Shown: positions 23,345 to 34,724, numbered from the stretch's first letter. The stretch: 64,000 nt of DNA from Rapana venosa (GCA_028751875.1 CM054143.1:62062382-62126381), one strand, 5' to 3'. Numbers and translations are program-made. The notes: generated by a model from the sequence alone, not told the origin.

Positions 23345-25045
23345 GTGTCATAATAACAATAATAATATGGAATTTATATAGCGCTATATCGTGCAAAAAG
23401 AAATCAAAGCGCTTGCATTCAACACACCCATACATACAACCTATAACAATTAGCAGAGTTAACAAATTCAAATGTACATACACACACACACACAAATATT
23501 ATACACTTTGGCAGGGTGATGGGATTTTGGATGTTTTAGGCAGGGATAGATTTGAGATGAAACAAGAGAGGGAAAATCAGATTTGGAATAAATATGTCTT
23601 GAGGCTGGATTTAAAAGTGTCATTAACTCATTGAGGTTGTGGCCTTTACTGTGACGTGCCGAAGCTTAAGAATCGGCAGACTTACGAATTTTAAAAAAAA
23701 CACAAAGTGATGGTTACCTCAAGGGAAAGTACTCTGGCCTGTAGGGCAATCATTTTTCTAAACACAGTTGCTTTCCTTGACCATAAGCTTGCCTAGTTTT
23801 TGTCTGTTGGCCAATTTTGTTTGACATGTCAACAAGTGATATCTTTGGGGATTTCGGGCACTCCAGTTTTTATGATTTTTTAAAAAAAAAAATATGTTGT
23901 ACAAAAAGTGACATCACATGGATTCAGCCAGCTTCAGGGAACTTTACTTTGGTGAGAAATCATCACATTGCTGTAAGGGGACTAGTTGATGAATAGTTAA
24001 GGCCATTTAAGATACCAGCCCTGATTTTCAAAACTTTTTATTTTTCAGCATTCAGTGACATATTTTGGAAATATGTAAAAAAATAAATACAGTGATCTAT
24101 TAAAAAACTGTGAAACAATCTCAAAAGAAGACATTATAAACTTTTCAATGATGTATAATGTGGATGTCATTATTATGTTGGGTAACTCTGCTGAATTTTT
24201 CAAATATAGCCCAAATCACGCGTCACCACAAAATGGCGGGATCCATTTCACTGCGACTCCAATGAGTTAAGTAGGCTTTTAGTGAAAGGAGAGAGGGAGG
24301 TCATTCCAGATCACTGGACCAGAAACAAGAAAGAGCGACCGCCAACAGTGGATTGGTTGAATATTGTTATTCGTAAGCACAAGGTATTTGCAGCAGAGCG
24401 GAGGGAATGAGGAGTGTATAGGTGAGGACAGTCGCAGAGGTAGGAGGGAGCTGTATTGTGGAGACATTTGTAACAGAAGGTACTGATCTTATAGTTAACT
24501 CTCTGTGGCACAGGCAGCCAGTGGAGAGATTTCAAGAGAGGAGTTATGTGCTCAGATTTTCTCTTTCTCAAGTCAAGCTGCAGAGTTTTGTATACGTTGA
24601 AGGGAGTGGATTGATGATGCTGGCAGATCAGCCAGAAGAGAATTGCATTAGTCCAGCTGTGAAAGAATGAGAGATGCGACTAGTTTGGATGTTGCATCAG
24701 TGGACAGGTACTTTCGAATTGCACTAATACGCCGTAATTGATAGTAGCATGATTGGCAGGTCTGGGTGATGAATTTTTGCAAGGATAGTGTGTTGTCGAT
24801 AACAACCCCAAGATACTTCGCAGCAGTGGATAGAGGAATTGACGTATTGCCGAATTCTATTGAAGCTGTTGTGATGGGAGAGAGTTTGTGTTTGGTCCCT
24901 ACAAGCATGGCTTTGGTTTTGTCTGGATTTAGCTGTAACTTGTTCTGTATCATCCAGTTTTGGATATCTTGAAGGCAGTAGTCCATATTTGTCAAGAGAG
25001 GGAGCAGATTTTCAGGTGTATCACTGCTAAGAACATTGAATACGA
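23345..25045 (-). mobile_element. CR1-like LINE 3' part, split by a MITE
   Basis: Minus-strand translation gives the end of a reverse transcriptase. DIQNWMIQNKLQLNPDKTKA and AKYLGVVIDNTLSLQKFI lie near 24,750-24,990, followed by LRRISAIRKYLSTDATSKLV. Near 24,470-24,570 come HITPLLKSLHWLPVPQRVNY and KISTFCYKCLHN. The 3' tail (23,345-23,420) reads, reversed, AAAGCGCTTTG-like sequence, then the GCGCTATATAAATTCC motif and ATT repeats. The 5' end is truncated near 25,045 and stops and frameshifts are present. A 640-bp TTAA-flanked element interrupts the 3' region. Confidence 0.82.
23623..24270. mobile_element. TTAA-flanked MITE, 640 bp (piggyBac-like)
   Basis: The sequence TTAA-CTCATTGAGGTTG at the left end and its inverted counterpart (TTAA-CTCATTGGAGTCG read from the right) bound 640 bp. 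TTAA is present on both sides, as in a piggyBac-type target duplication. The related LINE copy at 49,320-49,350 carries AGTGTCATATTAACTAAAG without an insert, showing the empty site. No transposase frame lies inside, so the element is non-autonomous. Confidence 0.8.
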
Positions 25046-25257
25046 AGAGAAAAATCACTTAGTGAGATACAACAATACACTGAAGCGTACCACAGTTCTG
25101 TGTGTGCATGGTGGTGGTCATCTAATCAACGTCAACACACACATGTGATTTAGACAACAAATAAATCTACTACAAATAATTGTTCACTTTTTTTGTTTGT
25201 TTCTTTGTGCATTCCGCAGACAGTTTCGAGATTCACCAATGGTGAGATTTTTTAGAA

Positions 25258-25291
25258 AACGAGAGTGAGAGAGAGAGAGAGAGAGAGAGAA
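25258..25291. repeat. (GA)n microsatellite
   Basis: AG/GA dinucleotide run in a CEP192 intron. Confidence 0.9.
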
Positions 25292-25476
25292 TACAAATTG
25301 AAATTAATTTGACAATAGATGACGAGCATGCATGCATGTGAGGTGGGCAAAGTGAAGGTGGCAACATCTGGTGGGTTTGAATTCACACAAAAATACAAAA
25401 GTCTCTGAACAACGTCAACCAACATGGCAACCTGGAATGCTATTGCAGACCTGCCTTCTCTAAGACGTAGCCTTAC

Positions 25477-25541
25477 CTCACTGAACTTGTTTTCCTCCTG
25501 GAACTGCTTTTCCTCAGCGTCCAGCATGGCCTTGGCCCCCT
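25477..25541 (-). CDS. CEP192: CEP192 exon, DAEEKQFQEENKF
   Basis: A 65-nt exon after GATGTTTCAG that begins with two bases of a codon and ends on a codon boundary before GTAAGGC. The peptide GAKAMLDAEEKQFQEENKFS parallels remembered human CEP192 EAFDLIAQDEEEFNKEHQF. It lies just before the LGTLGG exon in transcript order, as expected. The acidic, helix-prone segment follows the region that binds Aurora A in the human protein. Confidence 0.8.
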
Positions 25542-25651
25542 CTGAAACATCACCAACATCACTCCAGCTTGATGCCTAGCGATCCTCTTCCTGCAGCACA
25601 GCTCTTTTTGAAGGGGCAAGGAACCCATTTCCCCACAGCAGCTGTACTTAC

Positions 25652-25688
25652 TTTTTTGTTCACGCTGCTGAAGTGTTTTCTTACAGAA
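25652..25688 (-). CDS. CEP192: Possible 37-nt CEP192 exon
   Basis: The acceptor AAACATTTCAG and a near-perfect donor GTAAGTAC enclose FCKKTLQQREQK plus one base. The start phase fits the exon ending at 30,088 and the end phase fits the exon starting at 25,541. No homology supports it; the call rests on splice signals and phase only. Confidence 0.4.
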
Positions 25689-25814
25689 CTGAAATGTTTC
25701 CCCTCCAAAAGCTGTTCCTTTTTTGGTTACATGGATTAGCAGTGTATCTGTAGCACTTCTGTCTAAAACCCCAAACAAACCAGAGGCTGCAGTGGGTGAG
25801 GTTTTTGTGTTTTG

Positions 25815-26130
25815 TTCCTCGGCTAGAGTTCTGAGGTTTATAACAGGCGAGGTTTTTGCCTATCTGACCGTTTTTGCCCACCATTAAGGTAGCCACATTC
25901 CGACTTCAGGGATGCTGTCTTAACACAACACCAGTGTGCAGAACGAATTTTCATGTGTGTGCAATATGTTTTGCATGTGAATGCACACGCAGGCTCTGTT
26001 TATAGTCCTCGTTGAAGGCCTTTCAGAGGACTGGAGTCAATACTGGTGTTAACTCCAGGGGGATAAAAAACCCGGGTGTCTTGGTGATGGCTCTGATCCA
26101 GATCAATCCTGGGCTCTCCATTTGTGAGCT
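25815..26130 (-). mobile_element. SINE family B, part 1 (interrupted)
   Basis: On the minus strand this is the body and 3' module of a tRNA-headed SINE. The module at 25,815-25,915 reads, reversed, ATGTGGCTACCTTAATGGTG then GGCAAAAA and CCTCAGAACTCTAGCCGAGG. The B-box side lies at 26,085-26,130 (CAGGATTGATCTGG reversed). The sequence stops at TTAA at 26,131 and its tRNA head resumes at 29,449. Confidence 0.75.
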
Positions 26131-29100
26131 TAAGGGGGACCACGGCATAGACTTTCACAAAAATTTGGTAAAAAATGACTTTTGGGATAATGGTTGTATT
26201 TGGTCAAGTAATGTCTCAACTTCACATTTTTGTTACTTATATTGTTTGTTTTGACCGATATCATACCAAATAAAATCATTTTCTGACGTGGGTGTGTGTG
26301 AAATTTGAGCGAATGTGGCAAAAAAACGCAAAAATTGCATCGGTTTTGAGATCGTTGCGCTCGCTGACCTACTTCTCTACCCCCCCCTTCCATGGTATCA
26401 ATGTGAAGGTCATTCACTGACCTACTTTCTGACACCACTTGTCAATGGATAACTTAACTCACGGAAACACAAGAAGAGCGAATCCGAAAGGGAAACCCCA
26501 AAGGCATTTACTGATTGCATATGGTTGAGTCGAAGTCTGTGATTGGCTTGTGGCCGTAAAAAAAATAGCTGACTGGTTCTAAGGGTCACTGACTGTTATC
26601 CAAAATGGCGGATGTTTTCTTCCTGAGTTTTGATCGACGCACCCTGAGTCGGACCAGTTTTTTAGCCAAAGTGTTTTACTGAAAGTCTCAAAAAAAGCCA
26701 AAATATGCCGAAAACAAGTGTTGGACTATCAGTGCCATCACAGAAGGAATAGAAAACGGACGAAACGGAAAATAGACTGACGATCGTCAGCTGAAGTGGT
26801 GACCGACTTTCGCCGTCCGTGCACATCAACTCGCGATGTCGCTTGCCAGCCACTCTGACATGATAAATGGAAAATTTTCCCATAAAACGGTGTCAGTGGT
26901 GGCTTTACACATTCGATAAAGGCCGATTGCGTAAGAAAATAACCACCCGTAGCCGCAACTTTTAAAAAACGATCGCAGAAACCCTTTTGATGTGTCAACC
27001 TTAAAAGTTTGGTGATAACGTAAAAGTGCACTAAGGTTAAAAACTCCGAAAAAGGTACAAATTGAATACTAATTTTCACCAAAATTTACATTTTTTTTGG
27101 GGAACGTAGTTTGACATTTTTTTTTTATCAAGTAAGTGTTTTTGGAACTTAGAAGCTACAGTAGTGTCTTTTTTCTGTTTTGCAGTTTGCTCTTTGACCG
27201 GGGCTACCTGTATTCAATGTCCTTCACATCCCCAAATATTGCATTAAAAAAACCAATTTTTCGATGTTTTCACATCAAATCCCATCGCATGCATTCTTTT
27301 AATTGGCGCAGAAAGGGCCAAGGACTGAATTTTTGTTTTGTCTTCTAAGTCCTGTTCCACATCTCTTTTCCACATCCATTTTTTTTCTCTTTCCCCTCTT
27401 TTTTTTTTTTTTTTTTCTTTCCTCACCTCTCCTTGTATTTTCCATTCTCACACAGTTTATTTTTTTGCATACTAAACACACATTATTACAAATTTTAATG
27501 TATAACTACATTCAAAGCTGAGATGAAGATTGATCCATGCAGCTGTCGGGGAGGCGGGGTACTTTTCCTGCAACACGGCTTGCTGGGCTTGATTTTGGGG
27601 CAGGAGCAATGCAGAAGTGTTTTGTAAAAAATCAGACATTCTCAGATGAAAACACCACTAAAAAATCATCCCCCGGGGGCCCAAAAGGCGGGGGGCAAAA
27701 AAAAAAAACCCTGTAAGGCATGGGGAAAGGCAACATAGTCAGGCGGGCATAGGGGGTGTTCCCCAGGGCCTCCTAAAATTTTTTTTAAAAGAAAAACTAT
27801 CTCTAATCACTCATATTTTTGGGCCTATTGTTATTTTACCATGCAAAAATTTTTTTAAATGTTTAACTGATTTCTTTGATTTAATTATAAACTAAATCTT
27901 TACGGCGTTTTCTCAAAAGGGGTTTTTTTCGTGGGTCAGTCGTTTTGGCCCCTCTTAATTTCTACCTAATGGAAATAATCCAAAAAAATTTGGCATACTG
28001 GTGTAGAAAATATGCGAGTGGCAAGGGTAAGTTTTTCGCTCTGAGCTGTTAATTTTTCAAACCAGGTGTTAAAAAAAAAAAAAAAAAAAAGAATTTTTTT
28101 TCGCGTTTTGGAGATGACGAAATCTACTTTATTAAAACTAAAACATCTTTTTTGGTAATCATTGCACAAAGTACACCCAAATCAAAAGAAAAATTTAAAC
28201 CCCATTATGTAATCATATTTTGAAAGCAGCAGGGGGAAACAGGACCCGTATTTTTTTGGAAAAATTATACATTACATATCTGTTTGACCACATATTCAAA
28301 TTGGCCAAATACCCATAAACCCCTCAAAACTACCGCCCGGGGGGTTGACCCCCCTCTCACTACTTGGCCGCAAGCCGCGGGCGGGGTGGCCCGCCGAATA
28401 CCTGGGGCACCCGGTGTCTCCCTTTTGCGCATTTTATACCATGGTCTCACACCCCTTTTGCTTTTAGACATGCGCAGTGAGCTCCCAGATAGTGTAGCTG
28501 CCCCCCCTTTTGCAATTTTGGCTCAGTTTTCGTTTTTTGGTGCCGATTTTTTCGTTTTTACGGCGATGTCATCGAGTAACAATTTTTGGGGGAGCTCATC
28601 AATATGGCGACTCTTAACGAACTTTCTGGAGGGTTTTTTGTGAAAATAATGGGAGAAACGAACTTATGTGGGTGAAATGGACTTAGAAGCTGAACAGAGG
28701 ATTCAAGATTGCAGAGTTTAATCGTGTGCGTGTTTATTTGGGGAAACAAAATGATGAAAGACTACACTGGTTAAAAAACGACCCCGCCGAGGGGGGTATG
28801 ACGTGACTGGCTTAAAATGAAAAAATTCGTTAAAATTGGGCTCCAAAACTTTCAAAAAGATGCTAGTGACTCTAGTTTTTGAGGGTTTTTTTCTTCTTTT
28901 TTCACCGAGAAGTGCAAAATAAAATTGGAACAAACGGACCTGATTTCAATGGCTGTTTGTTTTTGTCAGCCTGTATGCTTTTTTTGATGTGTTGCATGTT
29001 ATTCTAATATTTCTGCTTATTACTTTTTTTGTTTTTGATTTTTTTTCACTTCATCTTTACAATCTTTACTCTTAAATAGTATATTTTTTAAAAATTATTT

Positions 29101-29448
29101 CATAAACCCCCGTAGCTAAAAACACCGCAACAACTCCCATCAGCATTTCCCCAACAACAAGTCACACAAAAGCAAACTAAGAAATATTGAAAATTTTTTT
29201 TCACAACCCTTAAAAAGTACGAAAGTTTCATGTAGATCGTCTTTATTTATTTTTTGATTTTTTTTAAAATCGTAGGTGTGAAACTGAAAGACCTGCAGAA
29301 AATACTTTGGGAACAGTGGTAAGTAAAAGAAAAGGAACGCGGGTAGAAAAGGTTAATACACTTTTAGTGTAAACCCAAAAATTTATGAAGATTCTTTACT
29401 ATTCCCCGAAAACAACAATTTGAAAAAGTGACGCAGGGTCCCCCTTAA
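26131..29448. mobile_element. TTAA-flanked 3.3-kb DNA transposon
   Basis: Left end TTAA-GGGGGACC and right end GGGTCCCCC-TTAA form an inverted terminal repeat of at least eight bases. Looser similarity continues inward (CACGGCATAGACTTTCAC against CTGCGTCACTTTTTC). Removing one TTAA and the interior joins a SINE that is otherwise split, so the boundaries are exact: 3,310 bp between target copies. TTAA targeting is typical of piggyBac-type elements. I see no open transposase frame; the longest frame is about 119 codons and unlike the family. The interior also has homopolymer errors, so a decayed transposase cannot be ruled out. Confidence 0.82.
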
Positions 29449-29475
29449 TGCCTAATCACTAGGGTACCCCACCCC
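29449..29475 (-). mobile_element. SINE family B, part 2 (tRNA-like head)
   Basis: Reversed, this reads GGGTACCCTAGTGATTAGGC, the A-box side of a tRNA-like head. It matches GATAGCCTGGTGGTGAGAGC of the copy ending at 30,655. It is the missing start of the SINE broken at 26,130. Confidence 0.75.
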
Positions 29476-29745
29476 ATGAAGAGTGTAAGGGTGGTTTTTG
29501 GGTGTGTTCGCACATGCATGGTTTTTAACAGTGGGGACGGGTTTTGCACATCACAAGTGATAAATTTTTTTCTGGCACATCCCTAGTGCATAATGCAATA
29601 TTGCTTAATCTTGTATGAGTCTGGTATTGTTTTTAATTAATTTTGTTATCCACTGTGTGTATCAGTTTGTAACATTTATACTCAGTTCCTTATGAATAAA
29701 TTTTAAGGGCGTTTAAAAGGTAAAAAAAAAAAAATAAAGGTGGGC

Positions 29746-30019
29746 CCCTAACCTATGTGGTTGTCGGATGAGGCATCCCAAAAACCTCATTCTTCAGGGG
29801 GAGCCCCTTGAGGGTTTGGGCCCCCACTCCCTCCCTTCGCTTTACCCCTTTCCCGACCATAAAGAGGGGAGGTACACATGTACAACTGGGTGAACTGGGG
29901 GACTGTACTGAAGCCAAGGCATGCAAATGGTCACCCATCCACTAGGTAACCACGCTTGATGCTGCTAAACATTGGCCAGAGGAAAGTAAGTGCTCTGACC
30001 CCTGAGCTATGCCGTCCTT
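29746..30019 (-). mobile_element. tRNA/5S-like chimeric SINE, copy 2
   Basis: A minus-strand copy. Its tRNA-like start is at 30,019 (reversed GGCATAGCTCAGGGGTCAGA). The 5S-like part lies at 29,920-29,975 (reversed GGTTACCTAGTGGATGGGTG). The 3' end is near 29,746. It ends about 70 bp from a CEP192 exon. Confidence 0.82.
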
Positions 30020-30087
30020 TGACTGATCCCCAAAGAGAGGCTACCCCTGCTGACCAGCACTACTGCTACTCTGCCCACTGCTCTTAC

Positions 30088-30174
30088 CCTGACGGAAGTC
30101 CCCATCCCCCCCACTGTGCCCCGCTCCCTCAGCTTTCTCCAAGGTGCTGTCTCCCCCGCTGCAACAAAACCCCA
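30088..30174 (-). CDS. CEP192: Probable CEP192 exon
   Basis: A pyrimidine-rich tract (the TC microsatellite plus TTTCCTTGCTGAAGCAG) precedes 87 nt, exactly 29 codons, ending before GTAAGAGC. The peptide is WGFVAAGETAPWRKLRERGT then VGGMGTSVR. Both boundaries are in phase 0 and match the exon ending at 33,710. There is no clear match to human CEP192, whose sequence here is poorly conserved. An internal GTTGCAG could serve as an alternative acceptor, but its in-phase reading hits a stop. Confidence 0.5.
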
Positions 30175-30186
30175 CTGCTTCAGCAA

Positions 30187-30262
30187 GGAAAGAGAGAGAG
30201 AGAGAGAGAGAGGAGAGAAGAGAGAGAGAGAGAGTGTGTGTGTGTGTGTGTTGGTGTGTGTG
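30187..30262. repeat. (GA)n then (TG)n microsatellite
   Basis: A compound AG run changes to TG repeats. The AG part (CT on the minus strand) doubles as the polypyrimidine tract of the exon at 30,174. Confidence 0.9.
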
Positions 30263-30371
30263 TGTGTGGTTTGTGAGAGTGCGATGTTCCTGGTGCATGT
30301 GTGTGTGGTGTTGTGGTGTCTTTTTTTTTTTTTTTTTTTTTTTATATCAAGGATATCACTCATGTGACTTT

Positions 30372-30660
30372 TTTTCATCCTCCCTGTGGGCAGCAGATAG
30401 AATATTTGTTCCCATCGCACACCATGGCCACCTTCCCAAAGGCAGAACAGATGTTAACTTTTGTGCAAGATGTGTTGTGGGTGTTAGCACCCAGGGCCTC
30501 CATTTACAGTCTCATCTGAAGGACTTCCAGGGAAGTGGAGTCAGTACTGATGTTCACTCCAGGGGAAGAGTCTCCCTGAACGAGTGCCTCAGTGGCGGCT
30601 CGAACCTGGGCCTACAGATCTCAAGCGCAACGCTCTCACCACCAGGCTATCACATCCAGC
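30372..30660 (-). mobile_element. SINE family B, full copy
   Basis: Read on the minus strand it starts with a tRNA-like head GATAGCCTGGTGGTGAGAGC and a B box CAGGTTCGAGCC. The body includes CACTGAGGCACTCGTTCAGG, TGGAGTGAACATCAGTACTG and TCCCTGGAAGTCCTTCAGAT, ending near CTGCTGCCCACAGGGAGG. The copies at 35,342, 25,815/29,449 and 43,590 share this order. Confidence 0.8.
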
Positions 30661-30674
30661 TAGGGCTACCTCTT

Positions 30675-31022
30675 TGTGTGTGTGATGTGTGTGTTTGGTG
30701 TGTGTGTGAGAGGAGTGTGTGTGTGGATGAGTGGTGATGTGTGAGAGTGAGTGTGTGTGTGAGAGTGAGTGTGTGTGGTGTGGTGTGTGTGTGTGAGTGA
30801 GTGTGTGTGTGTTGTGAGTGAGTGTGTGTGTGGTGTGTGTGTGATGTGTGTGTGTGGGTGTGTGTGTGTGTGGTGTGTGTGTGTGTGTGGTGTGTGTGAG
30901 TATGTGTGTGTTGTGTGTGTGTGTGTGTGTGTGAGTGAGTGAGTTGGAGTGTTTGTGTGTGTGAGTGTGTGTGTGTGTGTGTGTGTTGTGTGTGTGTGTG
31001 TGTGGTGTGTGTGTGTGTGTGT
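30675..31022. repeat. (TG)n-rich satellite-like tract
   Basis: About 350 bases of TG repeats with TGAG, TGG and TTG interruptions. Open frames of repeated T and H on the minus strand are translations of the repeat and are not genes. Confidence 0.95.
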
Positions 31023-31029
31023 TTGTGCA

Positions 31030-32022
31030 ATAAGATGAAAAGCAGAAATGTAATACATCTATCCTTGGAAGGAAGCACTCTTCCAGCCGTCGGCTTCTGT
31101 TTTACTGTGTAGGTTTCCTCTGCACACAGTAACACGTCAATTCAAACAGCTTCAAATGCCGCACACACAACGCACATACCAATCTTATTTTCCTTCTGTC
31201 TTGTACGTCTCTCTATCAGTTTTATTTCTGGCTCACTGGATCCACGACAGCTTTTTTTCTTCTCCATCAACTGAAAATTCTGTAAAAGTGATTGGACCAT
31301 GCACCTGATGAATACATATCCATTGAAAATCCCTGATGTACATTAATAACCATAGCACTGCATTTATGTACAAGAGATTATGATCTGTAATGCAGTAGAA
31401 CCACCCCCCCCCCCCCCCCCATCCCTTTTGTCTTCCCAAAACCACATCACCACATCAAAAATTCATTATGAGTACTTTCTCATTCTCAAAACAAAGAAGT
31501 TCAGGACACGTTATAACTTATAACTAGTCATACATTTTATGGTCCATTACAGAAAGTAAACATTACACTGAACCATAACAACAAAGCATATCACATGACT
31601 GAAAAATCCACATTCTTACAAATCAACTACAACTGTGAATCAATGGTAGTGTTTTGCAAAAGAAATTTTACTAAAAAATAAAACTGAATGAATGTCACAC
31701 ACATACAACGATTCAAACAAAACACATCTCTGGATCTAAGGACAACAAATCAAACAATTTTATTAGACATATATCAAAAACCTGCAAACGTGGACGGAGA
31801 AAAAGGAACAGGTATGTTTCAGCAAGCTTAAGACACACCCTAGACACAGTTAACTGAACCACATTTTTTACGCAACCATAGAAGGAAAAAAAAAATCACG
31901 ACTGCAAGTTGGAACGGTTATGAGTAAATATTACACTGCACACATAAAAACTCCATCAACAATCAATTCACATTTCTTAGAACCCCAAAATATAACACTG
32001 TCAAACTAGAGATAATTGGGAA

Positions 32023-32024
<2 letters not shown>
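31030..32024. other. CEP192 intron, nothing recognised
   Basis: AT-rich intron. A 17-C run lies near 31,404-31,420. No exon or mobile element identified. Confidence 0.5.

Positions 32025-32106
<82 letters not shown>
32025..32106. repeat. Poly-G run, 82 bases
   Basis: Eighty-two consecutive G bases. It could be a real mononucleotide tract, but runs this long are also produced by no-signal base calling in two-colour sequencing and by consensus stretching. The open proline frame on the minus strand is not a gene. Confidence 0.9.
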
Positions 32107-32107
<1 letters not shown>

Positions 32108-32769
32108 GGAGGAGTGAGGATCAGATGAATGGAAGAGAAAAGACAGAGATTGCAATATAAAGACCTAACAAAAGACAAGAGAAAAAAAAAAAAAATAAAT
32201 AAAAGGACGGAAACAGAAGGCCGAAGTAGTAAAATGAAGACCTCTTAACACGCTCACTGAATTTTCAGAAAGCACACAAAGCACTGCCCTCTCTCTTAAC
32301 TGTTACAGTATATAACACAACAAAAACTTACGGCTGCAAACCAAGACAAGTGACTGACAAGACATGGAAGCACATATACCACCATCTAATACATTTCCTT
32401 TTTTCTTACAAACCAAAAACAAATCAGAAACAGAAAGTAAGCCTGAACAACAACAAACAGAGAAAATCAAGGGCACCAACTTTTTGTCCCCTTTCTTTTG
32501 GGACGGTGCAGGGCTGCGTGTGGTTTTTTCTGAACGTGACCATCAAAGGAGCCACTGCCTTTGGAAGTCCAGCACCTGGGGACTCTTTTGCTGTCGCATT
32601 CTGATTTGGGAGATGCAGTTTTTGTCCCCTGTTAGACATTCTGGACACTACTTCTTGGTCCCGCCCCTTTTACCCCTGCTGGTTTACTGAAAAATGATTT
32701 TAAAAAAATAAACCCACAAATCTGTCAGTGAAAGAGTACTACAACAAAAATGAGACTATTTATTTATGA

Positions 32770-32955
32770 AGATGTTATAGTTGAATCGATAGAGTGTGTG
32801 ACTTCCATCCCAAGGGTTCGTAAAGATGTGGGTTTGAACCTCCTTAATTCCATCTACCAGGTCAACTGCAAGAGTACCTGCCAGTGCCTTAATTCCTGTC
32901 ATGTAATTAAACATGTAGAAGGGCAAAAAAGCATGCTAAAGATCCAGTAAATGCA
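32770..32955 (+). mobile_element. SINE family C copy
   Basis: The head has a tRNA-like A-box (TATAGTTGAATCGATAGAGT) and a B-box-like GGGTTTGAACCTCC. The body carries GAGTACCTGCCAGTGCCTTA then ATTCCTGTCATG. The reversed copy at 59,580-59,762 has the same order (ACCTGCCAGTGCGTTAATTA). Confidence 0.6.
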
Positions 32956-33567
32956 TTATAAATGTGTAAATCACATCATCCATCCCTGTGTATATGGAAT
33001 TTGGAGCAAGCAAATTCAAGACTACAGAATATGTTTACTATGAATTCGTTATGAATCTAACAATTGCAGATAGTTAAGACTTGCTTATATTATGTAAACA
33101 TACTTTTTCAAGGTCCTCTTTTAAGTAGACCCTATGTAGTCTCCCTTTTAACTATGAGACAAAAATATGCAACAAATCTGGAATTAAGATTTTTTGTCAA
33201 ATTTTTAAACAGGGCTATCCCAGAATGCTTAGTCTGTTGGGACCCCACCCCCAAATTTTCTTGTTTGATGCAAACTCTTGTGTTACAATGTTTATGTTAT
33301 ACTAAAGGATTTTTTACATTTAAAAAATCACAAGAAAACTGCTGGCCAGGAATGCAAAAATGACTTATGTGAAGCAGTCATTCATTTTTCACATCCAGCC
33401 TCATGTAAGTGGATTCCATTTGATGACAAACAAATTCATCTTGCACAAAGAAAAGCAACCCCATGGTATGGGGACTGACAGATAAAATCCACAATGTCAG
33501 AACAGATTACATTCCACATATAATTTAACACAATTAAAAAACCAGAGCCAGCTAACTCAACAGATGG

Positions 33568-33690
33568 TCTCTCTCTCTCTCTCACCTCATCCTCTCTCTC
33601 TCTCTCTCTCTCTATCTATTTCTCCTCTCTCATCTCTCTCTCTCACATCTCTCTCTCTCTCTCTCTATCTACTCTATCTATCATCTATAC
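33568..33690. repeat. (CT)n microsatellite
   Basis: CT repeats with CATC and TATC interruptions. They lie just beyond the donor side of the CEP192 exon at 33,710-33,787. Confidence 0.92.
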
Positions 33691-33709
33691 ACTGTTAGTG
33701 GAAGCACAC

Positions 33710-33787
33710 CTGTAGTTCTGCTGGTTTCTGCCTCCCTCCTCCTCTGGTCCAGACCAAAGGACCCAAAGCGCTTAGCAAAACTGGATC
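33710..33787 (-). CDS. CEP192: CEP192 exon (26 codons)
   Basis: A 78-nt exon after ATCTGTTGCAG, ending CTACAG before GTGTGCTTCC. In phase with both neighbours it encodes DPVLLSALGPLVWTRGGGRQ then KPAELQ. A second frame (GSSFAKRFGSFGLDQRRRE) is also open, but it would break phase with the exon at 34,882, which ends on a codon boundary. No motif is recognisable. Confidence 0.55.
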
Positions 33788-34724
33788 CTGCAACAGATTA
33801 CATATCAATGAAAAACAAGTAATATGGACAGGTCCTTTGCAACAAAATACCAAAAGGATGTCACACAAGCACTCACTACAAGAGGCTAATGAAGGGACAA
33901 CATGAATGGAAAGGGGCATGACTGGAGAGTTCAGAGCAACTGAACAAGCAAATCACAAAAACCATATATAAAAAAGGGGCCTTTTATTTACGTTTTATAT
34001 CTTCAGTGTCGACTGGCAAAGATACATTCACAAATAGTGGTATACCTGCAATATATTTACAACATCAGTGGAGGCAGTACATCAGTGGACAAACTAATAT
34101 CTTTATTCTTATTCAAACCAGAAGGTGTAAAATCCTTCCAAGACTTCAAAGATGCCTCCAGGAACATATTTACTCACACAAAAATGGAGACAGACATCAT
34201 GTAACAATTACAGTGAACAATACTTTTTTTGCATTACATAAAAAATCCCGTTTCAGGATGAACATTGAACAAGAGTATCAGTCATTCAACCACAGGTTTG
34301 TTCCTAAAACCAGAGTGACTTTAGTGCAAACAAGGGACACAAAGAAAATTGGTAATCCTCACTGTAAAACCTCAGAGGAAACACTGCCATCAGGACAAAA
34401 AAATGTGTATGGGTCACACTGATCTACAGCATTCACTAAATTTCACTACTATAACCACAGCAAAAAACGTCTATAATCTCCGCTAACCACCAGATGAAGG
34501 TCACGGCATTGACCTACCTCATACCATGATAGCAAACAAACAAGGATCCAAAAATTAAAACGCAGATCAGAGAGTTCCCCCCCCCCATTCTCAATGAACG
34601 CTAATGTGAAGGTGGTGAACAACTATCTGCCAACCCTCCCCTAACCCTCCCCCCAGAAAAATCACAACAACAACAAAACCCCACCCTTGATGGTACGAAG
34701 GTGATGACTACTTATTTCATAATG

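Noticed and set aside
30600..30656. tRNA gene on the minus strand
   Set aside because: A and B boxes are present, but the sequence belongs to a repeated SINE head and lacks good stem pairing at the ends.
30650..31135. Open frame of repeated T and H residues
   Set aside because: Direct translation of a TG/CA microsatellite.
31963..32178. Polyproline open frame
   Set aside because: Translation of the 82-base G run.
32480..32635. Possible CEP192 exon (GTKTASPKSECDSK...) on the minus strand
   Set aside because: Good acceptor (TGTCTAACAG), but no donor that keeps the phase-0 ends required by the neighbouring exons.
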